A stretch of 64,000 nucleotides of DNA from a virus, in IMG/VR virus record IMGVR_UViG_3300009184_000039, positions 1 to 64,000 of that record, one strand, 5' to 3'. Below the pieces are notes generated by a model that did not search any database, was not told the DNA's origin, and saw only the letters and a list, made by a program, of their open reading frames with translations. Shown in pieces: positions 50,130-58,115 of this stretch (its first letter is position 1; each line of letters opens with the position of its first letter). The position numbers were made by a program, and so were the translations under genes.

Positions 50130-50225
50130 TTAGTACATTCCGTGGCCGCGACGCTTGGACATCTGGTAGCGATGCTCGCCTACAACTTCAAGAAAATACC
50201 AAATTGCGTTTAGAACTTTTTTCAT
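50130..50225 (-). CDS. 31-residue micro-protein
   Basis: Starts in an ATGA overlap with the preceding gene. Sequence MKKVLNAIWYFLEVV, then a basic tail ending RRGHGMY, resembles short proteins I have seen in other aquatic phages. Likely helical and membrane-surface associated. Function unknown. Confidence 0.55.
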   Translation of the reverse strand: MKKVLNAIWYFLEVVGEHRYQMSKRRGHGMY

Positions 50226-50392
50226 ACAAAATTTCTTTCATGATTTTTATCGTACTGGCGTGACCAGTACTCTACGTCTGATGCACTGGTTATGCATTTG
50301 GTGCTTAAATACTGTTCCAAGCGAGATTGGTAATTTTGCTTGGGGAACATCTCAGCAAGACGTTCTACTAATTGAATAAACATTTGTGACAT
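50222..50392 (-). CDS. 56-residue small protein, DUF3563-like
   Basis: Minus-strand gene after GAAGGAGAAAAATAA. The pattern of an N-terminal helix (MFIQLVERLAEMFP), then LEQYLSTKCITSASDVEYWSRQYD, resembles DUF3563 proteins of betaproteobacteria (helix, then 'YLA-S-D-YDLE-R-R-LD'). A minus-strand GTAAATA element lies about 20 bases upstream. Function unknown. Confidence 0.65.
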   Translation of the reverse strand: MSQMFIQLVERLAEMFPKQNYQSRLEQYLSTKCITSASDVEYWSRQYDKNHERNFV

Positions 50393-50454
50393 TTATTTTT
50401 CTCCTTCTCAGTATTTACCACAAGTGACTAGTGGTTTCTACTAATATAATCAAG

Positions 50455-50474
50455 ATTAGTACTCAAGTACTAAT
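50455..50474 (+). repeat. Recurring short hairpin, copy 3
   Basis: ATTAGTACT-CA-AGTACTAAT, perfect 9-base arms. It sits between the divergent micro-ORF operon and the lipoprotein gene and could act on either strand. Confidence 0.6.
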
Positions 50475-50482
50475 TTTGGGGT

Positions 50483-50511
50483 TTGACCAAAAAATTCTGA
50501 TCTGTTAAAAT
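50483..50511 (+). promoter_or_regulatory. Sigma70-type promoter of the FG-GAP lipoprotein
   Basis: TTGACC, 17 bases, TAAAAT. The -10 box overlaps an ATG at 50510, so that ATG cannot be in the message; the TTG at 50543 after TTGGAG must be the start. Confidence 0.7.
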
Positions 50512-50542
50512 GCAGTACAAGATTAAACTTTTGGAGAAAATT

Positions 50543-51733
50543 TTGTCTAAATTTTGGTGTTTATTAATTTGCCTAGCACTTGCGGCCTGCGGCGGAGGTG
50601 GAGGAGGGGGCAGTAGCGATTCTTCTAGTACTCCAGCCACCGGTAATTCGGTTAATTTTGTTCGTACAGTAACACCTAACGACAATGTGGTCAAGAATTT
50701 AGCAGTAGGTGACCTAAACGGTGATGGTTTAGATGATGTGGTCATTGGCGGCTGGAACGGCACAGGTACTGCTTATCTTTATGTACTAATACAAAATGCC
50801 AATGGCACACTAACAGACAAAACTTTGCAACTGTTGAGCAACAATGTCTATGGGGGTAGTCAGCACATATTCATTGAAGATTTTGATAATGATGGCTACA
50901 AAGATATTTTCCTCCCAGGGTTTGATGACTGTTCAAGTTGTCTAACCAAAAGCATAGTATACTGGGGTTCAGCCGCGGGCACATTTACCAAACAAACATT
51001 ACCCGATCAGATATCTGCACACGGAGCCTGCGTGGCCGACGTTAACAACGACGGCACCTTGGATGTGTTAGTGTCAGGATATCAAACTGGTGGACTCTAT
51101 GTAAATCAAGGTTCTAGATCTTTTGTGCTCAACAAGACGTTGTTGGTCAATAACGCATTTAGCACCTGTAGTGTGATCCGCGACGGCACCAGTGGAAATA
51201 TTGCTGTGCTACTGGGCAACAATAACCAAGTGTTAGGCCATCCTTCCAATATCAATGTATACGATAGCAATCTAAATCTGCTAAGTCAACAAGGGGTGTC
51301 TGGGCAAGATGCCACGGCTTTTGATCTTGTGATGAGTACCACAGCAGATGTCAATGGCGATGGCTACAAAGATTTAATATTGGTATTTAATCCATTGGCA
51401 CCAAGTTCTCCGGGGAGGAAGGAAATATGGTTGAATTCAGGCAACAATACTTGGAGTTACAGCACAACAGTTGATTCGATTTATCACAATCAATATGACA
51501 TAACATACGTGGCCAATGGATCCAATTACTTGTATTATTTTTCCGGCGCCTGGAATGGGTCCGGTTTGTATCGCTTGGTCAACGGTGCGTTTGAAACATA
51601 CAAACATACCAGTTTTACATCAATGCTCAACAGTATTGGTGCCAGCATTGATATTGGCACCATTTACCAGGGCAACGGAACAGTTTACATGATGCAGATG
51701 GTTGGCGGATCCATATATACACGAGCACTTTGA
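50543..51733 (+). CDS. Lipoprotein with FG-GAP/VCBS beta-propeller repeats
   Basis: 396 residues from a TTG, chosen because the only longer start overlaps the promoter and because this gives a perfect lipoprotein signal ([16 protein letters not shown], then seven Gly). Four calcium-type loops are seen: [33 protein letters not shown] and [11 protein letters not shown]. The family forms integrin-like propellers on cell surfaces. In a phage, a surface lipoprotein made from a host-type promoter could block superinfection or change adhesion; this is inference. Confidence 0.8.
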   Translation: MSKFWCLLICLALAACGGGGGGGSSDSSSTPATGNSVNFVRTVTPNDNVVKNLAVGDLNGDGLDDVVIGGWNGTGTAYLYVLIQNANGTLTDKTLQLLSNNVYGGSQHIFIEDFDNDGYKDIFLPGFDDCSSCLTKSIVYWGSAAGTFTKQTLPDQISAHGACVADVNNDGTLDVLVSGYQTGGLYVNQGSRSFVLNKTLLVNNAFSTCSVIRDGTSGNIAVLLGNNNQVLGHPSNINVYDSNLNLLSQQGVSGQDATAFDLVMSTTADVNGDGYKDLILVFNPLAPSSPGRKEIWLNSGNNTWSYSTTVDSIYHNQYDITYVANGSNYLYYFSGAWNGSGLYRLVNGAFETYKHTSFTSMLNSIGASIDIGTIYQGNGTVYMMQMVGGSIYTRAL

Positions 51734-51758
51734 CTGTGACACAAACATGTGTTATAAT
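51730..51758 (+). promoter_or_regulatory. Sigma70-type promoter
   Basis: TTGACT, 17 bases, TATAAT; the -35 box overlaps the lipoprotein stop codon. AAAGGAATTGAC precedes the next ATG. Confidence 0.78.
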
Positions 51759-51786
51759 GCACTATCGGTTTAACAAAGGAATTGAC

Positions 51787-52011
51787 ATGAACAATTGGGA
51801 CAAAGGAAATTTAGATTTTATCTTGAACAGTTCGGACGCAGATATGGAGGACTTTTTATCCTGGGCATCTGATGAAGATCTAAGATATGCACTAGAATTG
51901 ATTCATGCGGCTAAATCTGAATTGGCTGTGCAAGAAATAGAACTACTAGAAGCAGATGCTGATGAGGACTTGTCACAAGCGCAGGCAGTGCTAGAACGAT
52001 TCCGTTTGTGA
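51787..52011 (+). CDS. Unknown acidic helical protein
   Basis: 74 residues from the ATG after AAAGGAATTGAC. Very acidic (NSSDADMEDFLSWASDEDL, then LLEADADEDLSQ) and helical. No family recognised. The stop overlaps the GTG of the next gene, so it may set the level of that glycosyltransferase. Confidence 0.68.
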   Translation: MNNWDKGNLDFILNSSDADMEDFLSWASDEDLRYALELIHAAKSELAVQEIELLEADADEDLSQAQAVLERFRL

Positions 52012-53081
52012 AAATACGACTGATTGGTAAACGCAACAACTTGGGTATTGGTACCCATTTTGCCAATTTTGCAGACGCACTGCGGCGTGTGAGCCATTGG
52101 GGTGCCTGTGTTGAAGAGTTTGACTGTGAAGATCCGCAGAGACTAGAAGCAGAAGCCAAACTTAGCAAGCCAGGTGATATCAACATCTGTTTTGTGAGCA
52201 TACCCCTACAAGATCATTTCAAAGGCACCAACATTCAATGGGTGGTGTTTGAAAGTACTAGAGTACCGCCCACAGTAATGAGTACCATGCTCACAGCGGA
52301 TCAAGTTTGGGTTCCTAGTGAATGGGGCAGATCAGTGCTGGTTGCTAATGGCCTGGATCCTGCACGTTGTGAGGTAGTGCCAGAAGGAGTGGACACAGAT
52401 CAATACCACCCTTATGCACCTCGAGTCGACAATCCAATTCTAACTTATTTGATCACTGGCAAGTACGAACTAAGAAAAAGTATCATTGAAACAGTGTATG
52501 CCTGGGCACAAGAGTTCGGCAACGATCCCGAGGTTGAACTTGTGGTCAAAACCAATCACTTTATGAATCAAGAAGACAAGTACAACGAAATCACCAGGTG
52601 GCTTGGACAGATGGGTCTGACCAATGTGCGTGTGATGTGGGGATCTATCACAGCCAACGACATGGCTGACCTGTACCAACAAAGTCACATATTTGTTTTG
52701 CCTTCTAAAGGTGAAGGTTGGGGCCTGCCGCTAATTGAAGCCGCGGCAGTGGGCTTGCCTATTATCACCACTTGGTACAGTGCTCATACAGAATTTTTAC
52801 AACACATTCAATCCAGTGTGATCTCAGTGGCGTTTGACATGATTCCGGTGAACTGTCAAGAATATCAGTTCTTTTATCCTGCACCGGACGGTGACTGGGG
52901 CAAATGGGCTCAACCTAGCATTGACAGCCTCAGGCAAGCACTAAGAGAAGCCCGCAAGAATTATGAGCATCTGCATCAAGAAGCCGTTATAAACAGCCAC
53001 ATTATACGTAAGGATTTTTCCTGGGCACAAAGTGCAGATCGTGCCCTGCAAATCTTGCAAAAACACGGTTTTCTAAAGTAA
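52008..53081 (+). CDS. GT4-family glycosyltransferase
   Basis: 357 residues, GTG overlapping the upstream stop. GT-B features: an N-terminal GIGTHFANFADALRR loop, VWVPSEWGRSVL, VVPEGVDTDQYHP and the donor block VLPSKGEGWGLPLIEAAAVGLP. It is unlike the SEK-motif family and unlike the Agt-like enzyme at 38229. Acceptor unknown; a glycan on the virion, on DNA bases or on the host surface is possible. Confidence 0.82.
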   Translation: MKIRLIGKRNNLGIGTHFANFADALRRVSHWGACVEEFDCEDPQRLEAEAKLSKPGDINICFVSIPLQDHFKGTNIQWVVFESTRVPPTVMSTMLTADQVWVPSEWGRSVLVANGLDPARCEVVPEGVDTDQYHPYAPRVDNPILTYLITGKYELRKSIIETVYAWAQEFGNDPEVELVVKTNHFMNQEDKYNEITRWLGQMGLTNVRVMWGSITANDMADLYQQSHIFVLPSKGEGWGLPLIEAAAVGLPIITTWYSAHTEFLQHIQSSVISVAFDMIPVNCQEYQFFYPAPDGDWGKWAQPSIDSLRQALREARKNYEHLHQEAVINSHIIRKDFSWAQSADRALQILQKHGFLK

Positions 53082-53098
53082 TACTAGAGTACTACTTT
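53075..53098 (+). repeat. Recurring short hairpin with T-run, copy 4
   Basis: AAAGTAATACT-AG-AGTACTACTTT followed by TT; 11-base arms with one wobble. It covers the stop codon of the glycosyltransferase and could act as a weak terminator before the next promoter. Confidence 0.6.
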
Positions 53099-53106
53099 TT
53101 GATCGG

Positions 53107-53135
53107 TTGACCAATAATTGCCCATTTGCTATAAT
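53107..53135 (+). promoter_or_regulatory. Sigma70-type promoter
   Basis: TTGACC, 17 bases, TATAAT; then AAAAAGGAGCCCAA before the ATG. Nearly the same spacer and leader occur at 53422 and at 15067. Confidence 0.8.
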
Positions 53136-53164
53136 ATACGCATAGACAGCAAAAAGGAGCCCAA

Positions 53165-53416
53165 ATGCGACACGTATCAGGTTTTAGTAATAGCACAAAA
53201 ATTCGCTATATCGTTAACGGTTTTGGCATGTACGGAACTGTAAACGACATCTATACAAAAACAGCCACAGTCACGCATGGCAAAGCACTGCGCCTTGCAA
53301 TACAAAAATTGGCTTACGATCGCAGACACAGTAGTTTCTCAGGTGAAGGTCGTCCGGTGGGTGTTGGTATCACCTACGAAGGCATTGACGTTCAAATCAC
53401 ATTAATGGCCAACTAA
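53165..53416 (+). CDS. Unknown small early-type protein
   Basis: 83 residues with a strong AAGGAGCCC ribosome site. Basic, with beta-like ends (IRYIVNGFGMYGTV and VGVGITYEGIDVQITL). No family recognised. Own promoter upstream and another directly downstream. Confidence 0.72.
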   Translation: MRHVSGFSNSTKIRYIVNGFGMYGTVNDIYTKTATVTHGKALRLAIQKLAYDRRHSSFSGEGRPVGVGITYEGIDVQITLMAN

Positions 53417-53421
53417 TTTGG

Positions 53422-53450
53422 TTGACCAATATTTCCCAATTTGCTATAAT
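53422..53450 (+). promoter_or_regulatory. Sigma70-type promoter
   Basis: TTGACC, 17 bases, TATAAT; then AAAGGAGCCCC before the ATG. Confidence 0.8.
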
Positions 53451-53481
53451 ATGCACATAGTTTGAAATAAAGGAGCCCCAG

Positions 53482-53766
53482 ATGAGTCATAGTTATTATG
53501 TTGTTAGTAAAGGTTCGGGTGTTATTGTCAACGACGGCCCGAACAAAAATCGTGCATACAAAACTTTTGGCGCGGCAATGGCTACCCGTACTCGTCTTTG
53601 CCGCAAAGGTGGTTGGAACATTAGCGAACTTAGCATTATTGCTACTAGCCACTACCGACCACGCATGGTCACCCGCACTAACTTAATGACCGGACAAGAA
53701 TTTGAGGAAGATGTTAACACCCCAAATTGTTGCTCACCCTCATCAGAAACTTTTTGGAGCATGTGA
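53482..53766 (+). CDS. Unknown small early-type protein
   Basis: 94 residues behind AAAGGAGCCCCAG. Begins with strands (YYVVSKGSGVIVND) and is basic in the middle (RTRLCRKGG). The ending NCCSPSSETFWSM is cysteine-containing. The stop shares a base with the next ATG. Confidence 0.7.
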   Translation: MSHSYYVVSKGSGVIVNDGPNKNRAYKTFGAAMATRTRLCRKGGWNISELSIIATSHYRPRMVTRTNLMTGQEFEEDVNTPNCCSPSSETFWSM

Positions 53767-53888
53767 TGAGTGAGCCAGTTTGGATTATTAGTTGGACACA
53801 GAATTATCCCAACTGGGAACCTGTTGAATTACCTATTACCAACTTTGCACAAGCCCGCGAAGTGTTAGCAAGGATCATGTCCTTATGA
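53766..53888 (+). CDS. 40-residue small protein
   Basis: TGATG overlap with the upstream gene and ATGA overlap with the downstream one. The product (starts MSEPVWIISWTQNYPNW) has a strand then a helix (FAQAREVLARIM). Overlap at both ends supports translation. Unknown. Confidence 0.62.
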   Translation: MSEPVWIISWTQNYPNWEPVELPITNFAQAREVLARIMSL

Positions 53889-54235
53889 AATGGTTTGCAG
53901 AAACAACTGTATTTGCAGGCGCACTCTCGCCCAATCATGTTTACCTGCTGGACGACAGCAAGAGTAAAATGTTTGCCTACAAGCCTTTTGGGCAGGGCAA
54001 GATTCAAATTTTTAAAAACCCCATACGCATCGACGTTCGCGGACGCAAGTTCCAAGTCAATGACGTGCAATTTAAAACTTCAGTAGAACCCGAAGTCCCT
54101 GAAGGACGTGTGATTGAAGTTAAGGGTAGCAAAGGTGACGTATACAAAGTAATCGAACTCAATGGCAACTATTCTTGTACTTGCTCAGGATTTAAGTTCC
54201 GCGGCGACTGTAAACACATCAAGAGCGTGGCATGA
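53885..54235 (+). CDS. SWIM zinc-finger protein
   Basis: 116 residues. At the C-terminus Cys98-x-Cys100-x8-Cys109-x-His111 (YSCTCSGFKFRGDCKH) is a full SWIM motif, used by DNA- or protein-binding zinc domains. The first 90 residues are beta-rich. It may bind nucleic acid or regulate neighbours. Both ends overlap adjacent genes by 4 bases. Confidence 0.8.
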   Translation: MKWFAETTVFAGALSPNHVYLLDDSKSKMFAYKPFGQGKIQIFKNPIRIDVRGRKFQVNDVQFKTSVEPEVPEGRVIEVKGSKGDVYKVIELNGNYSCTCSGFKFRGDCKHIKSVA

Positions 54236-54477
54236 AGTTTCCTTTTAAGAATTCGCCAGAGTGGTTTACCAACTACGTGACTGAAACTTATGTGGACGAG
54301 TTCCACCAAAAAGTAAAAGATGTCAACTGGGACCAAACAGATCGCATTGCATTGTTAGATGCGGCTGTGGAGTTCTTTACCGAAAAAGGTTTTAGGGTTT
54401 ACTGCTACAATAGAGAACTTTGGTTTGACTTGGACGAGACCCAAGAAACCACAATGCTGGCCCTACAGTGGTCCTAA
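54232..54477 (+). CDS. Unknown small protein, distant relative of the LRW tandem family
   Basis: 81 residues. The C-terminus ELWFDLDETQETTMLALQWS resembles the F-x-F-x4-DA-x2-F-x-LRW ending of the five tandem genes near 60000. The rest is helical. It may be a single ancestral-type copy. Stop faces the stop of the minus-strand acetyltransferase-like gene. Confidence 0.65.
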   Translation: MKFPFKNSPEWFTNYVTETYVDEFHQKVKDVNWDQTDRIALLDAAVEFFTEKGFRVYCYNRELWFDLDETQETTMLALQWS

Positions 54478-54478
54478 C

Positions 54479-54910
54479 TTACTTGTAAATGTAGTTGATG
54501 GTATCTGAATTTTCTCTATAGATACCTGCACCATTCTTCAAATGAAAGCGCCGAGCCATTTCTGTTTTAGGGCTTAGTGTAACATAAGTGTCAATGCTAG
54601 GAAACTCTTCCTTAATTGACTGTTGAGTCTTCACAATCAACTCACGCCCAGCCCCTGCTGTGTAACTCCAAATAGTGTAAAATACTGCGGTAGTAGCACT
54701 ACCCACCAACTCGGCCAGGTCGTCTACTGCGGCTGGAATGGCTTGCAAGAACTTAACACAGGTCACTGCTTGGGTTTGATCCCCATCCTTCAACATGTAG
54801 ATTCTGCTGTTCTCGTTTACCCGTTTGGTCATGGGAATTTCGGGACGTACAGGGTCATCCTTGATCAGGGTTTCTAAGTCTTCAGTAATGGTGGTAATGG
54901 TGTGTAACAT
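54479..54910 (-). CDS. GNAT acetyltransferase-like protein
   Basis: 143 residues. The segment AVFYTIWSYTAGAGRELIVK lies where the acetyl-CoA loop of GNAT enzymes is expected, and the end MARRFHLKNGAGIYRENS follows the usual last strand pattern. The classical R/Q-x-x-G-x-G/A loop is only partly matched (GAGRELI). An ATAAATA element lies about 30 bases upstream on the same strand. Substrate unknown. Confidence 0.6.
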   Translation of the reverse strand: MLHTITTITEDLETLIKDDPVRPEIPMTKRVNENSRIYMLKDGDQTQAVTCVKFLQAIPAAVDDLAELVGSATTAVFYTIWSYTAGAGRELIVKTQQSIKEEFPSIDTYVTLSPKTEMARRFHLKNGAGIYRENSDTINYIYK

Positions 54911-54939
54911 AATCTACGCCGTTAATGTTTATGCAAAGG

Positions 54940-54946
54940 TATTTAT
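54940..54946 (-). promoter_or_regulatory. Minus-strand late-type promoter ATAAATA
   Basis: Reads GATAAATAC on the minus strand, 30 bases before the ATG of the acetyltransferase-like gene. Confidence 0.4.
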
Positions 54947-54978
54947 CACAACCTTTGTTACACTAAAATTACAGAAGT

Positions 54979-55311
54979 TTAGGTGTGGAGTTCTCGGTAT
55001 CGAGCCATGGCTCTTGCTCGAGCCACTGCCAGTCTCACAGTCACGTAATCCGAGACCTCGTCATCCACCGGGTCGGTTGGTGGTGTGACCTTGGGCCTGC
55101 GTGTGCTACTGCTACACAGAAAATCATCATCCGGTGCATCATAAGGATCGGTACCTTGCAACCGAATGGCAGTGAATCTGTGAGGATTACTGCGCAAAAG
55201 TTTGATTCTTGGCACTCGCGGACGGGCTGAATGATCGGTGCTCACGTGAACAGGCACCTGGGCCCAAGCGGTGACGGATACCATGGCGACAATGATCAAG
55301 ATTTGTTTCAT
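54979..55311 (-). CDS. Exported proline/arginine-rich protein
   Basis: 110 residues. A signal peptide (KQILIIVAMVSVTAWA) is cut before QVPVHV. The mature part is Pro/Arg/Asp-rich and likely flexible, with a C-terminal helix (LAVARARAMARYREL). No family recognised. Part of a minus-strand pair with the next gene but separated from it by a terminator. Confidence 0.65.
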   Translation of the reverse strand: MKQILIIVAMVSVTAWAQVPVHVSTDHSARPRVPRIKLLRSNPHRFTAIRLQGTDPYDAPDDDFLCSSSTRRPKVTPPTDPVDDEVSDYVTVRLAVARARAMARYRELHT

Positions 55312-55350
55312 GTATATATAACGCCTTGACCCTGGTTTACGCTGACAAAA

Positions 55351-55370
55351 AAAGGCTCCGAAGAGCCTTT
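55351..55370 (-). terminator. Rho-independent terminator (minus strand)
   Basis: AAAGGCTC-TTCG-GAGCCTTT followed by TTTT on the minus strand; 8-base arms and UUCG loop. It ends the membrane protein gene read towards it. Confidence 0.85.
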
Positions 55371-55391
55371 TAAGTAAACTTCCTATACCTT

Positions 55392-55925
55392 TTACATTCC
55401 TGTATCTGGCGGAAGTTGTTGGGATTTTTTATCCAGATCACCAAAGTCGTAGTGACCAACACCCCATATTAGAACCGCTGATACAATATAAAACAATGTT
55501 GCTAAAATATCATGTCCTGCGGCATTCAACGCATTTCCGATAGTACCACCTGTTAGTAAATCTGTAAAACCAACCAATGGGATAATATTAAAAAGACCGG
55601 TTAATACCTTAGTCTTTAAACTAGAGCCTGTCCCAAAAAATGTGCCTGCTTCTTCAGCAACCGGTTGTCCACCTTTTGCAAGTGGTGCTAAATCTTGTTG
55701 TGTGATACCAATAGCCGACATAAACTTATTCTTATCACCACCTGATTGGTCATATGCTTGTTTCAACCCTTGCATTGTTTGTGGGTCTAACTTTCCCATC
55801 AATGCATTGGCTGCTTTTTTGATATAAGGATTTAACATATCCATAATACCTTCATCAAGTTGAACTCGGGGTTGTTCTGCTTCCTTGATAATGTCAATAT
55901 AGTTTCTTAAAAAATCTGTGCTCAT
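55392..55925 (-). CDS. Probable virion-associated membrane protein
   Basis: 177 residues. The start (STDFLRNYIDIIKEAE) looks like the short N-terminal helix found on several virion and core proteins of T4-like phages. Two hydrophobic helices follow (about 108-128 and 138-155). It may sit in the head or be ejected into the inner membrane. A GTAAATA element lies just upstream on the minus strand. Confidence 0.6.
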   Translation of the reverse strand: MSTDFLRNYIDIIKEAEQPRVQLDEGIMDMLNPYIKKAANALMGKLDPQTMQGLKQAYDQSGGDKNKFMSAIGITQQDLAPLAKGGQPVAEEAGTFFGTGSSLKTKVLTGLFNIIPLVGFTDLLTGGTIGNALNAAGHDILATLFYIVSAVLIWGVGHYDFGDLDKKSQQLPPDTGM

Positions 55926-55993
55926 AACATCTCCAAATGATTACTTTTATTTACCTTATGTGCAAGTTTAGGCAAATGTCTTGTCAAAAACGC

Positions 55994-56022
55994 TTGATCT
56001 TATCAGCAAGATGCCTTATACT
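55994..56022 (+). promoter_or_regulatory. Sigma70-type promoter
   Basis: TTGATC, 17 bases, TATACT. A leader of about 40 bases with GAAAGG leads to the HTH gene. Confidence 0.68.
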
Positions 56023-56069
56023 TGTTGAATGCTGTACGCAACGGCTATTTTACATGAAAGGTAATTTAT

Positions 56070-56336
56070 ATGCGTTTTAATCCAGAAACTAAGACTTTTA
56101 AAGTTTTCACCGCTTTACACAATGGCGAGACATTGACTCCTGCTGAAGCCAAGAAGCGTTTTGGCGTGGGCAACTTGAGTGCTGAAGTGTCACGTATCCG
56201 TCAAAACGGATTTGCTGTGTATTCTAACACACGCAAGGCCGGCAACGGTGTTCGCGTAACTGAATACGCAATTGGCAAGCCAAGCCGCAAAATCATTGCA
56301 GCCGGCTACAAAGCAATGGCAATGGGCTTGGTCTAA
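56070..56336 (+). CDS. Winged-helix-like DNA-binding protein
   Basis: 88 residues. TLTPAEAKKRFGVGNLSAEVSRIRQNGFAVYSN reads as a helix-turn-helix followed by a wing (VRVTEYAIG). Small proteins of this type are common phage regulators. It is a single-gene unit with its own promoter and terminator, which fits a regulator. Confidence 0.75.
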   Translation: MRFNPETKTFKVFTALHNGETLTPAEAKKRFGVGNLSAEVSRIRQNGFAVYSNTRKAGNGVRVTEYAIGKPSRKIIAAGYKAMAMGLV

Positions 56337-56374
56337 TTTAGACACGCTGTCCAATTCAGACTGGACACTTGAAC

Positions 56375-56404
56375 AAAACCCTACCCCCGGTAGGGTTTTT
56401 TCTT
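56375..56404 (+). terminator. Rho-independent terminator
   Basis: AAAACCCTACC-CCC-GGTAGGGTTTT then TTCTT; 11-base arms. A weaker stem (TGTCC-10-GGACA at 56348) precedes it. It partly overlaps the next promoter's -35 box. Confidence 0.88.
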
Positions 56405-56431
56405 GACCGAAAACTCTAAATCCTGTATAAT
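56403..56431 (+). promoter_or_regulatory. Sigma70-type promoter, predicted leaderless
   Basis: TTGACC, 17 bases, TATAAT, then six bases to the ATG, so the transcript would begin at the start codon. Confidence 0.78.
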
Positions 56432-56437
56432 AATTGT

Positions 56438-56890
56438 ATGCTTAAAAAACTCTTTGAACGTTTGGGTCGGTATCGTGTAATTATGGACCGTGTGGACAAT
56501 GAACCTTACTTGGAACGCTACTATGTGTTTCTTCGAGATAGAAACCGATTCCCATTCAATATCTTTGTACACAAGTTTTTGAAATCGGATCCGGATGAGG
56601 TTCATGATCATCCTTGGCCCTACTTTACCGTGATCTTGCGTGGCGGTTACTGGGAGTGGGTTCCGCACTTTGATTTACGTGGTCAAAAGATTTGCGAAAT
56701 ACAAAAATGGCGTGGTGCCGGACATTTCCGTTTTAATCGAGCCACCAGTTACCACCGTATTGAACTAGATCCTGATATCACCTGTTGGACCTTGTTCTGT
56801 CCCGGTCCCAAACAACGTGATTGGGGATTTTTAGTTAAGAATAAATGGGTGCAATGGGAACAATACCTAGCCGCCCGCTCAAGTAAATAA
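56438..56890 (+). CDS. Cupin-like small enzyme or binding protein
   Basis: 150 residues. DEVHDHPWPYFTVILRGGYWEW is a cupin first motif (His, His, later Glu/Tyr), and YHRIELDPDITCW contains the second-motif histidine. Metal binding and a small-molecule enzyme role are possible. There is no ribosome site; expression appears leaderless. Confidence 0.72.
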   Translation: MLKKLFERLGRYRVIMDRVDNEPYLERYYVFLRDRNRFPFNIFVHKFLKSDPDEVHDHPWPYFTVILRGGYWEWVPHFDLRGQKICEIQKWRGAGHFRFNRATSYHRIELDPDITCWTLFCPGPKQRDWGFLVKNKWVQWEQYLAARSSK

Positions 56891-56908
56891 ATGCAAGGAA
56901 AAGAGATT

Positions 56909-57280
56909 ATGAACTTGGAAACTATCATTACTGCCATGTTTACCGGAGTAGGATTTGGTGTTATATTATTTTTGCTATTTGTTTGGATAATATCTCGCAG
57001 ACTCCAGTTTCGAGTTGATTCGGAACTGTCAGGTATCATGGAAAAGTTGGCCCAGGACCGGCTGATAGCACTCACAGTAGAGGTTGACCAAAACCAATAT
57101 TTCTGCTATAATGCTATTACTAAAGATTTTGTATGCCAGGGTTACAGTTTAAAAGAAATTGTAGAACGATTTCGTTTGCGTTATCCCAACAAGGCTGCCG
57201 CCATATACGACGGCGACGAAACAGCAGTAAAGACACTTAAATCTCAAATGGAAGACTTGGATGAAAATCTCACTTGTTAG
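56909..57280 (+). CDS. Single-helix membrane protein
   Basis: 123 residues from the ATG after AAGGAAAAGAGATT; an ATG six codons upstream is possible. One membrane helix (about 8-28, FTGVGFGVILFLLFVWII) is followed by a soluble domain. A perfect promoter lies inside the gene. Unknown function. Confidence 0.68.
   Translation: MNLETIITAMFTGVGFGVILFLLFVWIISRRLQFRVDSELSGIMEKLAQDRLIALTVEVDQNQYFCYNAITKDFVCQGYSLKEIVERFRLRYPNKAAAIYDGDETAVKTLKSQMEDLDENLTC
57084..57112 (+). promoter_or_regulatory. Sigma70-type promoter inside a coding region
   Basis: TTGACC, 17 bases, TATAAT, with the same AAAACCAATATTT-type spacer as the intergenic promoters. It would give the phosphoesterase gene its own transcript. 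Confidence 0.6.
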
Positions 57281-58115
57281 CGATGTGCATTTAGAATTTG
57301 GAGACTTGGACTTTGATAATGATCAAGGTGCTGAAGTCCTGATTCTCTCTGGCGACATTTGCGTGGCCCATGATATCACACAACGTGATCCATACGGCGT
57401 GATGGGCCCAGAATATCGTAGCAATCGCTTTCATGATTTCTTTCAACGCTGTCATGCAAGATTCCCACATGTGATTTACATTGTGGGCAATCACGAATAC
57501 TACCATGGTGACTTTGGCACTGCTCTTGCACATCTAAAGGATGTGCTGGGCTACTTGCCCAATTTGCACATTCTAGAAAAAGAGTCAATCACTATCGGCG
57601 ATGTCACATTCTTGTGTGGTACTCTATGGACCGATATGAATCAGGAAGATCCAGACACCTTGTATCGCATTCGCAGTTACATGAATGACTTTAGAATCAT
57701 CCGGGACAGTCGCTATCCTGTGCATTACAAGGACAGCGAAGGCAAACACCACACACGTGAGGGCCGATTCAGTCCCGAAATCAGTGTGGAAGAACACCGG
57801 GCCATGGTGAAGTTTGTAAAGGAGTCAGTTGACGCTGACCCCACTGCTCGGTATGTGGTTGTTGGTCATCACTCGCCTAGCAGATCAAGTACTCACCCAC
57901 AGTATGCAGATCAAACCATGGTGAATGGTGCTTACAGTAGCGACTTGGATCAGTTTATCCTTGATCGCCCACAAATCAAATTGTGGACACATGGACACAC
58001 TCATCATGAGTTTGACTACATGATTGGCTCGTGCCGTGTGGTGTGTAACCCACGTGGTTATGATGGATATGAACAACAGGCAGAACAATGGCAACTAAAA
58101 ACAGTGGATATCTAA
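57261..58115 (+). CDS. Calcineurin-type metallophosphoesterase
   Basis: 284 residues. Metal blocks LVSDVHLEFGD, LSGDICVAHD, YIVGNHEYY, VVGHHSPS and TIGH-type WTHGHTHHEFD are all present and in order. Unlike PlcP it has GNHEYY and no DWVESC end. It may act on cyclic nucleotides or other phosphodiesters; the substrate is not predictable. It overlaps both neighbours. Confidence 0.88.
   Translation: MKISLVSDVHLEFGDLDFDNDQGAEVLILSGDICVAHDITQRDPYGVMGPEYRSNRFHDFFQRCHARFPHVIYIVGNHEYYHGDFGTALAHLKDVLGYLPNLHILEKESITIGDVTFLCGTLWTDMNQEDPDTLYRIRSYMNDFRIIRDSRYPVHYKDSEGKHHTREGRFSPEISVEEHRAMVKFVKESVDADPTARYVVVGHHSPSRSSTHPQYADQTMVNGAYSSDLDQFILDRPQIKLWTHGHTHHEFDYMIGSCRVVCNPRGYDGYEQQAEQWQLKTVDI

Noticed and set aside
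50072-50263. Plus-strand 63-codon frame between 50064 and the lipoprotein
   Set aside because: The minus strand holds three tightly linked small genes with a ribosome site; the plus frame has none.
50510-50542. ATG start of the FG-GAP lipoprotein at 50510
   Set aside because: It overlaps the promoter's -10 box and spoils the signal peptide; TTG at 50543 fits better.
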